Counted from the first letter of the stretch, positions 11,907-26,900 are shown. The stretch is DNA of 64,000 nt from Sphaerolaimus hirsutus (GCA_964036195.1 OZ038450.1:7318701-7382700), one strand, 5' to 3'. Numbers and translations are program-made. Notes: generated by a model not told the origin, from the sequence alone.

Positions 11907-14900
11907 TCACACATAGGCTTCCAAATCGAGAACCCGACCTGCAACCGAAGTCACTTTCTTCCCGTCACTACTATCACGATTATTCGGATTATTATCCGCA
12001 TCCGTAAAATCGGGATCAGACGACCAATCGGGTCCAGTCATGGATCTATCCGGTCTAAAAGCGGACAAGTTCGTCGGCACCGAGGGCAAGTTCAAATTGG
12101 ACCGCGACAGTGCGCTGCTGCTGTGCGACGTGTCGCGTTGGTGACTGGTTGTTGACGGTTGGATGTGGCCCAGCGCGTCGCCGCTGTGTGTTGATGGAGT
12201 TGAGAACAGTCGCCGCGCGGGCCGCACGAAATCCAGGTCCATGTCGGCTAGATGTGGCGTTGTGCTCTCTGTGGGTCCTTTGTCCGTGTACCTGCGTGAT
12301 GTTTAGAATTTTAAAATGCAGTTGAAACAGCACTAAAAGCCATAGTTGTTAAAACGTATTTTCTTTTACTTGATAAATAATCGAGTACAGAGTAAATACG
12401 TCTACATTTCCTCCAAAAAACTTCCTGTACTCGCGTTTATATATACTTTGAGCACTCAAGTACAGAAAACGTATTTATGATAGGTATTTAAATAGGTTTT
12501 TCAAGGCTTGGTGAAAAAGGCTAAACATATAGAAAAATAGCTGAAAAATGGGTATACCGTATTTCCTCGAAATACCCCCCCCCCCTTGAAATACCCCCCC
12601 CCCTCGTTTGACCCCCCCCCCCCCTCTCGAGACCACTATGAAACAATCACCCCCCCCTCGAAATACCCCCCCCCCCAAATTGAGTGTAAAGAGAACGTAC
12701 ATGACAAATACGGCATTTTATGTTCTGCGTAGTGCAGAACACACGTTAAAACAATGTCGGAATCACGTTAGCACAGTGTTTATACCATCTACGTACTAAT
12801 ATTAGTCTACAGAACCTTATAAATGGCAGTTTTTGTTGCATTTTTCGACGTCTGCGTACGTTTCAGACGACAATTTCGTACTTGGTTTTCAAAAATTTTC
12901 TTGTGAAATAATAACCCCCCCCCCCCTCGAAATACCCCCCCCCTCGTTTGACCCCCCCCCCCTCTCGGGACCACTATGAAACAATCACCCCCCGGGGGGT
13001 ATTTCGAGGAAATACGGTATGTATAAGATTAAAAATAGGCAAATTTCAAGCTGAAAATGGGGAAAAATAAATAAATTCGTGATTTTGAGTGAAAATTTCA
13101 CAAAAACTCATTTTTACGTTTTCCGAGGAAAAAGTATTTTACTTACATTTACTGATGAGTTAAAGTAGAAAGTTTACATTGCGTTTTCTGTACTCTGGGT
13201 TTGAGCAAAAATAAATGCTTTACATTTATGTATACTTTGAAAAGGATCTCTACTTTTAACAACTCTGCTAAAAGCCTCATAACATACCTGTCGCTGACAG
13301 GCGTCGCTCTGGACACCATGGTTCCGTTGCTGCGCGGCTTGGCGGCGGGGCCGACCGAACTGCTGTTGCTGCTGCTGGCGCACTCGTCGTCCGACTGGCC
13401 TCGAATTGCCCGATGTCGACTCAAGGAAGCGTCTCTGCGGTTGGTGAGGTTGATTGCGTGATGCGGTGTGCACGTGATCAGGCTTTCTCTTTGGTTGTGT
13501 TAAGCCAGGTGGGGTTGATTGCAGCGAAACGTGTCGAGTGTTGAGCATTTTTTACACCAATATTTTTTCCTAAGACTTTATCGGGGCTATTCAAAGGGGG
13601 GGGGGGATATTTTCGTCAACATTTGTTAGTAGAATTCAGTGCAAACCTGCTGGCATTGCGTTTCCTTCTGTGCCTGGCGCTGTTTCCGGCGCTGTGCTGC
13701 GGCTCGTGCTCCGCATCCGAGCTGGTGGACGCGTAGGCCGCGTTGCACATGCCCACCTGTCTGCTCGGCATCGCCGCGTGCATCGACGTGCCGATGTTCA
13801 GCGCCGCTTTGAGCTGCTGCTTGACCGCCGGCCCGCTGTGCTGCTGTTGCTTTTTGCCGGCGCGACGCGACCTTTTCGTCGAGCCGCCGGGCGCGTGTTG
13901 GCCATTGACCCGCGGCGGCGGCCGGTTGGGCGGCGGCGGCGGGTGCGGCGGGCGCACTCTGTTCAGAGTGGCCTCGATGCGGCTGGCGGCAGACTGCTCC
14001 CCGGCGCTGCGGTGCGCCGAGCTGGCCGCGCCGGTGCCGCGCTCGTGGAACTGCCTGTAGTGCGTGCGCACGTCCATGTCGCTCGGCGCCAACGAGCTCG
14101 CATCGTCCAGCGAATAGCGCTGCGCGCGGCTGGCCACGCGGTCGTAGTGCGGCGGGCTGCCAGTGGCGCCCATGTTCGGTTGCTGCCCGACTGCCGGGCG
14201 GCGCTGGAAGGGATATCAGTTTTGCACTACCGTATTTCCTCGAAATACCCCCCTCGAAATACCCCACACCCTCGTTTAACCCCCACTCAAAAATCTCACT
14301 CTGAAAAAATAAACCCCCTGGGGGTATTTCGAGGAAATACGGTATATTGATTTAAATAGTTTACTCTGCGTTCAGGTAAACATAATAAATATTATTTGAT
14401 GTTTATAGACCAGCTCACCTGGTCGTTAATTGATACATTCGACTCCGCCATTGCACGATTTTTATACCAGAACGCGCCATTGTCCAACGGCGATGACGTG
14501 CCGCCCATTTCCGAGTCGGCCTTCACAGTGGTGGCGCTGCCCGACAGCAGCCCTGTCGGGTTTAACCCTGCAATTTGTTTTGTGTGTTGTATGCGTGTAC
14601 TAAACAACCTACTGCCTTTGACTCACCAGAATGCGTGATCACGGCCAAATTTGTCAAGCCACTTTGTGCCGCGTCATTCTGATACCCGCCCAAATTGTGC
14701 TGGTGGTGCATGTGCACCAACGTGGGCGGGTGCCTGCTCACCGGCCTAATCCCTGCTCTGCGTCCATTATTAATCCTCCTAGCTCCGCCTTTCCCACTTG
14801 TCTGCTGCGCGGCCGTTCTTTTCCTCAACAAACACGCAAATCCCGCAATTAGAGTGGCTATAATTAGCAGCGCGAAAAATGCCGCCGTCAGCAGTAAGCC

Positions 14901-14992
14901 GGTAGTTTTTCCACGTTTTGAAAGGTCTGTATCGAATGGCGATATGGAACAAGGCGGGTCGGCGCAGGTGACTTGAGCCACTGGACAATGGC
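11907..14992 (-). CDS. FAT4: fat exons 43-47: membrane helix and cytoplasmic tail
   Basis: Exons 14992-14627, 14567-14419, 14203-13647, 13434-13288 and 12291-11907. Exon 43 gives CSISPFDTDLSKRGK, then a hydrophobic span of about 27 residues starting TTGLLLTAAFF, then the stop-transfer LLRKR. The tail has FWYKNRAMAES, SLDDASSLAPSDMDVR, HYRQFHE, a proline run, a QQQ-containing basic stretch, QSDDECASSS and the end DLEAYV. Length and the SLDD/DMD/HYR features fit Fat intracellular domains, which recruit Hippo and polarity effectors. Introns 44 and 46 hold TACCGTATTT-family elements. Confidence 0.85.
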
Positions 14993-17900
14993 CTGAAGTG
15001 GCTGAGCCTGTGGGTTTTGGATGGTGGTTGGATTGAGAGTGGCGTATTTTGTGGCAGAGTGCCAATTTTGCTGTTTTTTTGCTTACCGATGAGCCGCCCG
15101 TAGAACATGCTGCTTTCCCCCGTGTACAGCGGCTGCGCTTCATTGTTAAGGACAAATCTCTTCAAACAGCCTCGATACCCTGCACGATTCGATTGGATAA
15201 TTCAACTGATTGAACTTAATCAACGCTAAATTGATAAACTCACTGGGCACAGCCACCCCAGCCACTTTGACTGCACCATCCCCATCACTCTGTTCGCCCG
15301 TTGCGAACCCAGCTACGCCCATGCCGGTGAGCCTGGCCGACACGAACAGGTGCAAGCTCGGCTCCAGCGTGGACACCCTCCCCTGCAACGTGGGGTCCAC
15401 GTGCGTGGGCACGGTCTTCCCGTTGCCATCCACTTTAAGATCGATCACGGTGCCCTGATTGCGAACTGAAACGGACAACCGGTGCCAGTGGCCGTCGGCG
15501 AATGTGGCCGACCCTTTGCTTAAGCTGGGTGCAGTAGAATATGGTGTCTTTTTGTGGGTTGCCGGGTGCAGCATCACTTGCACCGGTGTTTGCGCACCGT
15601 AGCGGCTCACGTAGCGCATGGTGCCGTTGATCAACTGCGGTAAGGTTGTGATTTGTTTGAACTTTCCTGGCCCATGCAGGCGCTGCGCGCACTAGTATAC
15701 CACTGAAATTTGGGAACTCATAAATATGTTTTGTACACATTTAGTTTACCACAATGTGGATTCTGACAACTGCCGTTGACGGCGATAAAAACATTCGCTC
15801 TGGTAAACTCAAACGTGTTCACAACATATGTTGAGTTTCCTAAATTTCGATCGTGTACTAGTGTGCGCGGTTGCAATTTCCAAGAGGAGACTTACATCAA
15901 CCATGGTGAAGTCCTCGCTGGACGCGGCGAAGAACAACAGACCGTCCTGGTTCTCAGTGGCAAAGTCGATTTCGAACCAGATTTCCGACGGGCCCCTTTT
16001 CGTTTCAATTGCCCTCAAATCAACATCCATTGATGACAATTCTCTTTTGACTTTTTCGTGTTCAGCCGCTTCGAATAAAACCTCCGGTCCGGCCGGCCTA
16101 AACAACAGTGTCCTTTTGTATGACTCTGTTAGTTCGTAGCGCATGTAACCGCCCATGAATGTGACAGGTTGCTCAGCTGTAAAGTGGGGTTTATTTTTGA
16201 AACACTTTTTTGAGCGTTGTTTTCTTGAACTATCTTGATTTTCCGAGCACCCAGATATTCTTTTTCGGAAATTAAATTTAACTAATTATTTGGTAGTTAA
16301 ATTGTAAGTTGTATTGATAGGTCTGGTGACAAGTAAATGTGTTGGTGACAAGTATCCACTTGTGGAATTGTCCCATAGGGTTCAAACGATATGACTTTTC
16401 GATATCGATATTCGATATTCGATATTTTTTCAAAATTTTCGATATCGATATTCGATATTTTTTTCTGAAACTCGATATTCGATATCGATACGATATGGAA
16501 CCTCGATATCGATATTCGATATTGAAAAATGGTCGATATTCGATATTCGATATTTCGATATTTTCGATATTCGATATTGCGATATGCTTTTGGTATAGCA
16601 AGGCATATTTCAAGTGGCATATTGTATTTTCATGTGGTTGCACACATGTTTAATCATCTCTTTACTGAAATGTGAATGGTACAAGTGATTTTAACAAGCT
16701 TTACATCACTCAATGGTAGAAAATAGAAGAAAAACATGATGAATCAAAGTGTATCAGACAAATAACAATTGGTAGATATAGCAGTTCATCCTTATAACCT
16801 AATTGCTTAAGGGCATGTTGCAAAAAAAGTATATAAGCGTTTTCTGGCTTCAAATTGAGCACTACAACAACAATGACATTATAAATACTTTACTTTTACT
16901 CATCAAATACAATACTATAAGCACATCAGATCAACCATCAACATCTCAATATGAAAATGAAAAGTAAATTTGGGGACACAATACAGGTTCGATATATCGA
17001 AAAAATGGTCGATATTCGATATTTTTTCAAAATTTTCGATATCGATATTCGATATTCGATATTTTTTCAAAATTTTCGATATCGATATTCGATATTGAAA
17101 AATGGTCGATATCCGATATTCGATATTCGATACGATATATCGTTTGAACCCTATTGTCCCATGGTTGTTCTGATTGACGCAAGTAATTGTCGGGTCACAA
17201 TTAATTTCAAATACAACGAAAACTCGCTGTCCGAAAAAAGCCCCAGTAACGCCACTAAAATCCAGGGCAAAATGTAGTTTCTCACAACCAACACTTATCG
17301 CAGTCCTTGGCTTCAAAACCGGCTTTGCAGAGACAGACAGACTCTTGCCACCGGTCCAAACACGAGTGGCCCTTCGATGTGCATGTGTTCTGTGGTGCGT
17401 CTGCGCCGCATGGGCCGCCCCCACGGCGGGTGCAGTAGGGGATTAGACCGTCCTGTGTATGTAGGTAGTTATGGGTAGGGTTACGATTTACTATGCTGTA
17501 CGCAGTGACGTTTTTGTAAATTTATTACATTTATAGGATTTATCGAATTTTTCAATTATCCAATGGATTAATCCAATTTTTCACGCACTTACCTGAGCGC
17601 GCACATTCAACTGTTCGAAATTTCGTCCATTCAATTTGATCGCTCGCATGCAGCCGATGAACGAATACGCGGCAATATGTTTCGGCCGCGACAGCAGGTC
17701 GACAAAGTTTCTGATGCCGCCGATGAACAAAGAGTCTGCCGGCACCAGGAATTGACTGCGGCGGTGCGTTAGCTTGGATTTTCATCGGAACCGGTTTTAT
17801 GTACCGTATTTGCTTGAATAAACCCCGCGGGGAATTGTTTTTTATCAGAGTTTCGAGGGGGAACGGTTCAACGGGAATTATACAAGCCAATATGGTAAAT

Positions 17901-20900
17901 AGCTTTTTTTCATTGAAGTTTACCTCAGTGTCGTGTGAACAGTGGCGCGGCAAGTGTGGTCCGTGGGCGAGCAGCTATCGCACTGACCAGTCATTTCGTT
18001 GCACGCGTGCACCGTCAGCGTGATAGACTGCGTGAAGGTTTTCCCTTGTAAAAATGCGAATCCTTCAGATATATAATCCAACCTCATTGGACCAGCACTC
18101 ACCCCAGCGGTAGAAAATGGGGTACCCCCCAAAAAAAAACCGCCCAGCTATCTATCTATCCCGGGGGAATTTTTGTTATAGCTACTGTCCCCTGAACCCC
18201 CCCCCCCCCCCAATTGCCCAGCTATCTAGAGCGATTTTTTGAGGAAGTATACCCAAATTTTTGCTGAAAGTCGCTAAATTTCGTACCTTTTTATAGATTT
18301 ACACCTTCAAAATCACTAGTTCATGTGTCTAACTGCCTATTATCTGCTATTTTAGTACTATATGTCCTTATATAAGTATTTTGAGCTATTTTTCAGCTAC
18401 TAAAAGCGATTTTTCACTCTTTTCTTCCTTCTACACCTTGAAAAAGCCTATATATTGGACCCCCGCAACCCCCCCCAACCCGCCAAAAAATTTTCAGCCA
18501 CCTATCCCTCCGGATGAGCGATTTGCTATCCATCCAACCCCCGGAGGGTCAAAATCTAGCCCACCCCTGACTCACCCTGAACTCATGCGTGAGCACGACT
18601 CTGTGCCACCGTCCATCGTTCACATCAGCGCCGCTCAGCGCCACGTTGACCTGTCCGTGGCCGGAGATAGAGCCGGACAGTCTCAACTTGCCGTGTAATA
18701 TGTCCAGTGCGGCGTAGTCGTACGGCGGCGTGCCGAGCGTGGGCTGGATGATCGCGTTGGACTGCGGCTTGTAGGTGTAGAGGAGGAGGGCGTTCTGAGT
18801 AGGGGGTAGGGTGGTGTGACTGTGAGTGAATGGGTGATTTAGAACAGTTATCGCTGCGAGGATATTTTATGAGCCCGGTTGAGTTGACTGCCCGGTTGAT
18901 ATTGTAATGACTAGCCCGCTGCCCAATTCACTCTCGCTGTTCCAGAAAATAGCGGGAATTTTCTATGGCTTCCAGAATCAAACACGCAAGAAAATCTTTC
19001 AAACCTTTTCAACTGTGGCAAAATCTAGTACGATCTCATTCTGATGCTGGTCGAGCCCCTGCAACTGGACGTAGGTCAGCTGTGTGAAGCCGTATGCGCG
19101 CAGCTCGCAGTGCAGCCCCGAGTAACCCTTGGCACACGTGCAATACATGTTGCTGCCATCGTTCGAAGATGGCATGCACGTGCCGCCGCTGTGTAGTTAC
19201 GTAGTTATTTAGTTGAATATGGTAGTGGTGAATGAACATCTTCAAATATACCGCATTTGCTTGAATAGTTCCCCCTTGAATAATCCCCCTCCCTTAAAGG
19301 ATTTGATCAATTTGTTGTGCCAATTTTGACGAAAATGCCACATTTCAATAATGCTGATAAAGCATTTTTCATGAACTTAGTTGATAGAAATATGCTCGAA
19401 CATTTTGACGAAATACTAATTCCTCCCCCTGAATAAACCCCTAAAAAAGTCTGACAAAACAATAATTACCCAGCAATAATGAATAAAGAATAATGAATTA
19501 TTCAAGCAAATACGGTAAATACAGGTTTCGGTGAGTGAACAGCTACGCGTGAATTGTAACACCGTGTAAATATCAGTCCTAGTCTGACCAACTTTAAGCA
19601 TGGTCTGGCGGAACATGGGTCCACCACTTTCTGGCACATGTCTCCATGGTACCCCTCATCGCAAATGCACTTGTATGATCCAACTGTGTTGACGCATTTC
19701 CCTGAATCTCCGCAAATTTTGTTCACATCGGTTGCAGTGCATTCATCAATGTCATTCTGGCAAAACTGTCCTGTAAATCCGCTGGGGCAGATACATTCGA
19801 TGCCACCGCCATTGAAATTTTGCCTGCAACAGTAATAATTGTGAAAATACGCTGTTCACAATGTTCACGTAGGTATACGCGGTTCACAATGTTCACGTAG
19901 GTATACGCGAGTATTCGCCCAAAATTACTTATGTTTTAGTCAAAAACGCATTATACGCATGATATACTTATGCACGCATTTTCACAAACAAACAATATTT
20001 AGAAAAAACGGAGTCGCCAACAAGCCACGGATGTTTTTTCCACTTATTTGAACAATTTTGATTTTAGGAATGATAACGTCATAATGGAGTGTTTCTTCGG
20101 AAAAATGCATAGTGTGCGGTCCGCGGAGTCTATATTGAAGAATGCACGATGACCATGATCCCGGATCTGCAGTATTTATTCTCACCAAATACCTACCCAC
20201 CTGCATGTTGCTCCATTTGCACACGGCTCCAAAGCACAATGGTCCACCAACTGCTCGCAACGTTTGCCCGCGTAAAAATCTGGACATTCACATTCGAATG
20301 TTCGCTGGATCCTTTCAAATGCAACGACAGTGTGCATGGAGTGAAGCTGGACAAAGCGATGGGCACTGTCTGCTTGTTTGGTGCGTATGATCATGCGGCA
20401 GATCCCGTTGTTTTCGCATGGATTCTGGAAGGTTTTTAGATGCTTGATGAATTATATTCAATTTATATTTAATGTGATCACGTCAGGCACACTAGTACAT
20501 CTACATCTTCAAAATTTGGGCAACTCATAAATCTGTTCTGAACACATTTGAGTTGACCAGAATGAATGATTTTTGGTTGCCGTAACAATAGTTCATTCTG
20601 GTGAACTTAAATGTGGTCAAAACAGTTTTCTGTGTATCCCAAGTTTCAGTGATGTACTTTTGTGCACAGTGTAAATCAGATAAATGTTCATATTTACCTG
20701 CTCGCATAGACTGTGAGTGATTCGGGTGATGATGAAGCCATTTGTGAGCTGTCTGGGTAGTTGCGACAGTGTCTCTTTAGCCTGTCCTCCAGAGATGGTT
20801 TTGTCCCCACTCAAACTTTTTACGATGACCAACACATTCTGATGTTTCTTGAAAATCTCATTCTCAAATGTTTCCATGGAGATAACCACTGCCATCATTT

Positions 20901-23900
20901 CATGCACAGCCAGGTGCTCATTCATTGTTGGCAGAAAATCTTCCACAAGTCGGTCATTCCTTCCAGAAATTCCCAAATCGATGGCCTGGTCCAAATCTGA
21001 GTCATCGATATGGATAATTTCCATTTTCACTGTAAATTGCACTGGGTCATGCAGCCCATCACCACCAGTTGCGTCAAATGTGATTTCTGTGCTGTGTTTC
21101 AAAATGTCCAACTGGGCTGAATTTCTCAGCATGCAACCTGGTGCAAAAATTAACCCCTGTTTCATGGTCTGTTCATTCTGCTTCAGCTGGCAGGCATATT
21201 GGCCAACAGTGTCTGGATCAACCGGCTTTGCATAAACCAGCTCACCAGGCTGGATTGTTGCTGAGCTGCTCGCCAGGATTATTTGCCTTGTGCTCGCATT
21301 GTTGCTTGGATTGTCATTTGTGTCTAACACATGGATTTCAATTGTTTCTGTTGATCTCATTGGTGGATTGCCAGAATCCTTTATTTCTACATCGACAATG
21401 TAGAGGTCATTCTTTTCATGGTCAAAAGTCATCTTAGATGTCAACAGGCCATCTCCATCAATACTGAATAAGCTTGCAGCCCCAGGTGTTTTCAGTGTGA
21501 ATGTGAATGGAGGGCCATTTTGCAAAGAGTGGTCATCGTCATATGGTTGCAATTTGAGCACACTGATGTTGGGGCTGTCATTTTCCAGCACATAACCCAC
21601 TGTGGCACCCATCGACAATGTTGGAGGCCTGTCATTGAAATCTGTGACCATTATTTCTACTGGCGCGTTATCCCTGATTGACTGCTGATTTCCAATAGTG
21701 TCTTTGTTCCATACTGTTGCATTAAATTTATAACTTCCCAGCTTTTCTCTATCCAACTGACCCTTTATTCTTATCAGACCACTATTTTGATCCACATCGA
21801 AAAGTCCTGTTGTGTCATCAATGGAATACTGAATTTCAGCTGAATTGTCTGTTACTGATAACTGAATCAAACTTGTGCCCACTGGTGCACTTTCTGACAC
21901 ACTTGCGCGGAACTTTGGCAGGGAAAATGTTGGCACTGCACCTTCTGGCACCATAGCTGGTATTACATTCAGAATTATCTCAGTGGTGTCCATCATTGCA
22001 GCTGACATGGTGTGTCTGTTTACAGCGATTGCATTTATGATGACAGTTGGATATGCAGCATGATCTAGCGTGTTGGATACACTGAGTATTCCTGTGCTAG
22101 GATGCAGCACTATGCCCCTGCCTTTGCTGTTTTGATCCAAAAAATAGTAGACCACCCCATCTGGTCCAGAGTCACTGTCATCAGCTGTAATATTTCCAAC
22201 CTCCGAGTTGACTGGCGCTGACTCATAAACTGAAAATTGATACTGCTTCACTGCAAATTTTGGTCTGTGTTCATTAACACTCAACACTTTTATGGTCACT
22301 GTCGTTTTTGCCACATTATTCTGAATGGTATCAGGTCTTGTACCAGTTATGGTAAGTCTGTGCTCTGTCTGCTTTTCATAGTCCAGTTCAATTGGGTTTG
22401 CTACTGTGATGCTTCCAGTGTCTTTCTGGATTGCAAATGTGCCCATTTCATTTCCTAATTGAATTCCATACCTGAATGAGTTGTCAGATAGGAAATCAGC
22501 TTGTTGTAGGTGAACTGTGCCAATTTCTGTTCCAGTTTCTGAATTTTCATGAATTTGAAAATGGTATGCATCTTTGGTGAAGATTGGATATTGATCACTG
22601 TTTGAAAGGAACGTTATGGTGACATGTGCAGATCCCATCTTGTTTGGGTTGCCACTATCTGTTGCAGTCAGTGTGAAGTTCAGCACACCCTTTTGCCACC
22701 CTTCAATAATCAGATTTCCTGTGGTTCCATCAACACTAATCAGATGATCACTGGATGTTGCATTCTGTATAGCATATGTGATCCTTCCATTCAATCCACT
22801 GTCCTCATCTATAGCTTTGATTGTACCAATGACAGATTTCTCGATAATTTGTTCATCCACTGTGAATTCATATGCCCTTTTCTGAAACACTGGTGCCTCC
22901 TTATTTGGGGACACAACGTTTATCCTCAGTCTGGTCACAGCACTTAGCTGGGGAGCTGAATCATCAGTAGCTACAACTGCCAGCTGATATGTATCCCCAG
23001 CACTGCCCAGTCTGTCAGATAGTGTGATCCAACCAGTGTTTCTGTCTATCTGGAATAAGCTCGAGTCAAGCCCTTTCTCCAAGGCATAACTTATCTGGTC
23101 ATATTCATCATCATCAACTGCAGTGATTTGCACAATGGGTGAGCCCAACGTGGCACCTTCTGTGACTGCATATTCCCTGCTGTGAATTGGAGCCACAAAG
23201 ACAGGTGCATGGGCATTCGGTTTGACTACAGTGATGATCACTGGCACCTGAATGCAAAATGACACCATAAGTGAAGCAAAACAGTTGTACATGCAAATGT
23301 TTAGTGTGTAAAAATCTAACCTGTGCCCATTGTGGAACCTTTCCACTGTCTTGTGCAATTACTGTCAATTTGATGATGTTGCTGACACTGCCAGAATGTG
23401 TCATTTGTAGTGGTCTGTTTGAATACAGCACTCCAGTTAATGCATCAATTCGAAATGCATGTGATTGCTTCTTCAGTTTGTATCTCACAGCTGAGTTGTC
23501 TGTTCCTGGCTCATCACCATCAGTTGCTTCTATCTGACCAATTTTCCCAGTAATTCCAACTGCTGCTTTGAATCTGTGTTTTTTAGATAAAATAAGTAAT
23601 CTTTCCCAATTGAAAGTAATGTAAATAAGTATTCCAAGGAAACACGAACCTATAAACACTTTGCACAAACTCTGGCCTGTGATCATTGGCATCTGTAACT
23701 GTGATTGTCAATGAAGTTGTCACCCTCCAAGCACCATCCACTGCTGCAACACTCAGTGTGTATTCACTCTGATTCTCATAATCTAATTGACCCGCAACAG
23801 TCACATTTCCACTCAATGGGTCAATTTTGAACAGGTTGGACCCAGTCAGTTCATAAGTGTTGTTTGCATTGCCTGCAGCTGGTGAGTCTTGGTCATTGCT

Positions 23901-26900
23901 GGTAACCTGTGTTTTAGCAAATGTTCACTGTTTGTGAAAGTATCATTTACCATAAGAAATTTGTTGAAATAGAAAATGTATCTAAACCTGAATCACAAAG
24001 TCGCCAACTGCTGCTGTCTCCTCAACAGTGGCAGTGAATAATCTCTGAAACTTGGGTGCATTGTCATTTACATCAAGAACGTTGACCACCAATGAACACA
24101 TTGCTGACAGGCTGCCATTTGGACCTTTGCCAGCATCACTGGCCTGAACTGTCATTGTGTAGATAGACCGCTGCTCTCTATCCAGTGGTACTGTAGTACT
24201 GATTGCACCTGCGAATGCCATGTCATTATGTCATTCTCTATGTAAACAATTTTTTAAAATATTTTCTCTGTAATAAATGCATTGTTTATACTAAGAATGA
24301 ACCATTTTTGTAGTTTCTGAACAATTGAAGATAGTGTAAATACATGGATACTGCGAGAGAAAGATTACCAACCTTTTTCAGGATCAATTTTGAAATTTCC
24401 ATAGTCTCCATCAATAATTGAATAGGTGATTTGTCCATTTTTACCTTCATCTTGGTCTGTAGCTTCCACAATAGCCACTGGTCTGTCTCTAGCTTCATTT
24501 TCAGTTACAGAGGCTACATAAAGAGCCTGTGTGAAGCTTGGTGCATTGTCATTTTCATCTGTGATTTGTATGTTGATTGAAGTGAATGTGCTCAGTGGCA
24601 AATTGCCAGAAGTGATTGAGCATGATATCCACAGGTTGTAATTTTCATGCACTTCTCTGTCAATGTTGGCAGTGGTTGTGATAACACCTGAAATTTGTTG
24701 GGTCTATGTAAGGTACATAAGGGTGTGCATATACCGAATATCCGAATATACTCGAATAACTCCCCCCTCAAAAACTTCTGATGGAAAAAAACTCCCCAGG
24801 GAACTTATTCGAGGATATATGGTAAATACAAACCTGAAGTGTGAGTAAACCATTTAAGGGATGTTTCAAAGTTGTTGGAATATAAGCATAATTTCTTACA
24901 AACCTGTGTCTGAATCAATCACAAAAGCATCTCCAACATTTCCAGCCAAAATTGAATATCTAATGTCCTTTGTTTCCTGATTGCCATTTGCAGTAACTTC
25001 AGCCACTTTTGTGCCCATTTCACTTTCACTGATAGCTTTCTTATAGATATCAACAGATTCAATTGTAGGGAAAAGTACTGCTGGCCTCACATAGAAATGC
25101 AGTGTAGCTCCAGTGCTCTGTGTGTTGTATTCACCATTGTCTGTCACATTGACAGATAAGGTGAATTCTGACAGTTGTGTTGAGTCTATTTGATCCCTGC
25201 CAAGTGTGATCACCCCAGTTTTGGCATTAATGTTGAAGTATTGTGCATGTACCCCCTCAATGGAATATGTGAGGTCACCATTTCTGCCTTCATCTGGATC
25301 CGATGCGCCAATTGCATATACAAAGTCACCTGTGTGATCCATGATTTTGGATGTGCATCAGATTATTGATAGGTACATAAAAATACATAAATATGTACCA
25401 GGAATCCACATCAATACCTACCAGAAATGCTCAATTAAGTATCTAAGAAGATTCCTCTTTCAAACAACTCCCCCCCCCTGTTAGCTGAGTTACCAAAAAA
25501 AATAAGTCCCACATGTACAAAACAATGTATCTGTAGGGATCTGTATTCTGACTTACATATTTATTTATGAAACTTATTCTGATCCCCCATTCATACAATG
25601 AATTGATCATGCATTTTACCTGATATTCTGACTACGATAACGCCTCCCTCAAATAACCCACCCCTCAAATAACCCACCCCTAAAATAACCCCCATCTAAA
25701 TAACTCCACATCAAATCCCCCCCCCCCTCAAATAAATCCCCAGTGAAAATATCTGCCAACAAATAACTCTCCTGAATAATTTTTTAGCATATATGGTATC
25801 TAGGTATTCACATAATTAAAAACAATAACACATTTTCCCACCTTGAACTAAACCACTCCTCACATAAACATCTAAGACATCATTCCTGATCACTGGGCTA
25901 TTATCATTCTCATCCCTGATCATGACAATCAACTCTGCTTCAGTGCTCAGTGGCACACCAGAGATGTCATTGTCCTCAGCAATAATTTTGACATTCCAGA
26001 TGGATTGGCCATGATCTCTGTCAATTTGCTGCACTGTTTGAAGAATGCCAGTGTACATGTCAATTTCCAGTGGAAAGTCATGTGGTGTGGATGAGGATAG
26101 GCGGTAGCTGTAAGGTTTTTTTGCATAGAATGTATGACAATGTATGTATTCAAAAATTGAATAAAATCTAGCATACATGATTTCGCCATTCCTGCCTTGA
26201 TCCTTGTCAGTGGCTTTCACTGTGCCTATCACTGATCCCACGGGAATGTTCTCCATTATCTCCAGGCGATAATGGGGTTGAATGAAAATTGGTGGATTAT
26301 CATTGGAATCCAATACAGACACTATCACTGTGGCTTGGTTTGAAAGGCGTGGCTGGCCTGCGGTGATGATATGAAATTTTTTGCTTATAAATATGTAACT
26401 TATATGTCATTGTCATTGGGCATATTCCTATGGCTCAGCTCACCAGCATCTGTAGCTTCCACAACAAGTTCATAGACTTCCTGTGTTTCTCTGTCCAGCA
26501 CTAAGTTCAAAAGAATGATTCCTTTCACAGGGTCAATACTGAATGCCGTTCCATTACCCTGAATCAATGAATATGATATGGTCCCTGCCAGTCCTAGATC
26601 GGGATCAAATGCCGATGCATCACCAATGACAACTGGAAAATCTAGAATTTGCTCCTCAACAACATTGACCCGTATTGGTTGGTGAGAAAACCTAGAATGA
26701 AAACTTGGTTTTAAAATACGAATTTTACAGGCAATACTTGTAGGAGACTAGTGTTTGCCTTACCTTGGAGCATTGTCATTCACATCAACCACATCAATCT
26801 GTACTGTGCATGACCCTTTGCTTGAGGTATTTTTTGTGCTGCTTGATCCTAAAACCTGAATATTATAGTAGTCCTGTTTTTCTCTATCTAATGTAGCTGC

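Noticed and set aside
12475..12702. Glycine/valine-rich frames in C-run repeats (also 1746-2041, 4766-5104, 52907-53122)
   Set aside because: They come from G/C homopolymers and palindromes of dispersed elements and differ between copies by frameshifts.
13670..14350. 226-aa + strand frame opposite the fat cytoplasmic exon
   Set aside because: It is the antisense shadow of a GC-rich exon (14203-13647) whose - strand reading fits Fat; the + frame is arginine-rich without known motifs.
15146..15243. Continuation of the LamG 2 frame past exon 41
   Set aside because: It ends in a stop. A GTGAGT donor at 15243 and an acceptor at 15180 restore the RGCLKRF motif that LamG domains need.
16915..17424. 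Reverse open frame running from an EGF exon through the ATATCG arrays
   Set aside because: Only 17452-17293 is exon, and the open frame continuing beyond it is not the EGF frame. The rest lies inside a transposon with its own target duplication.
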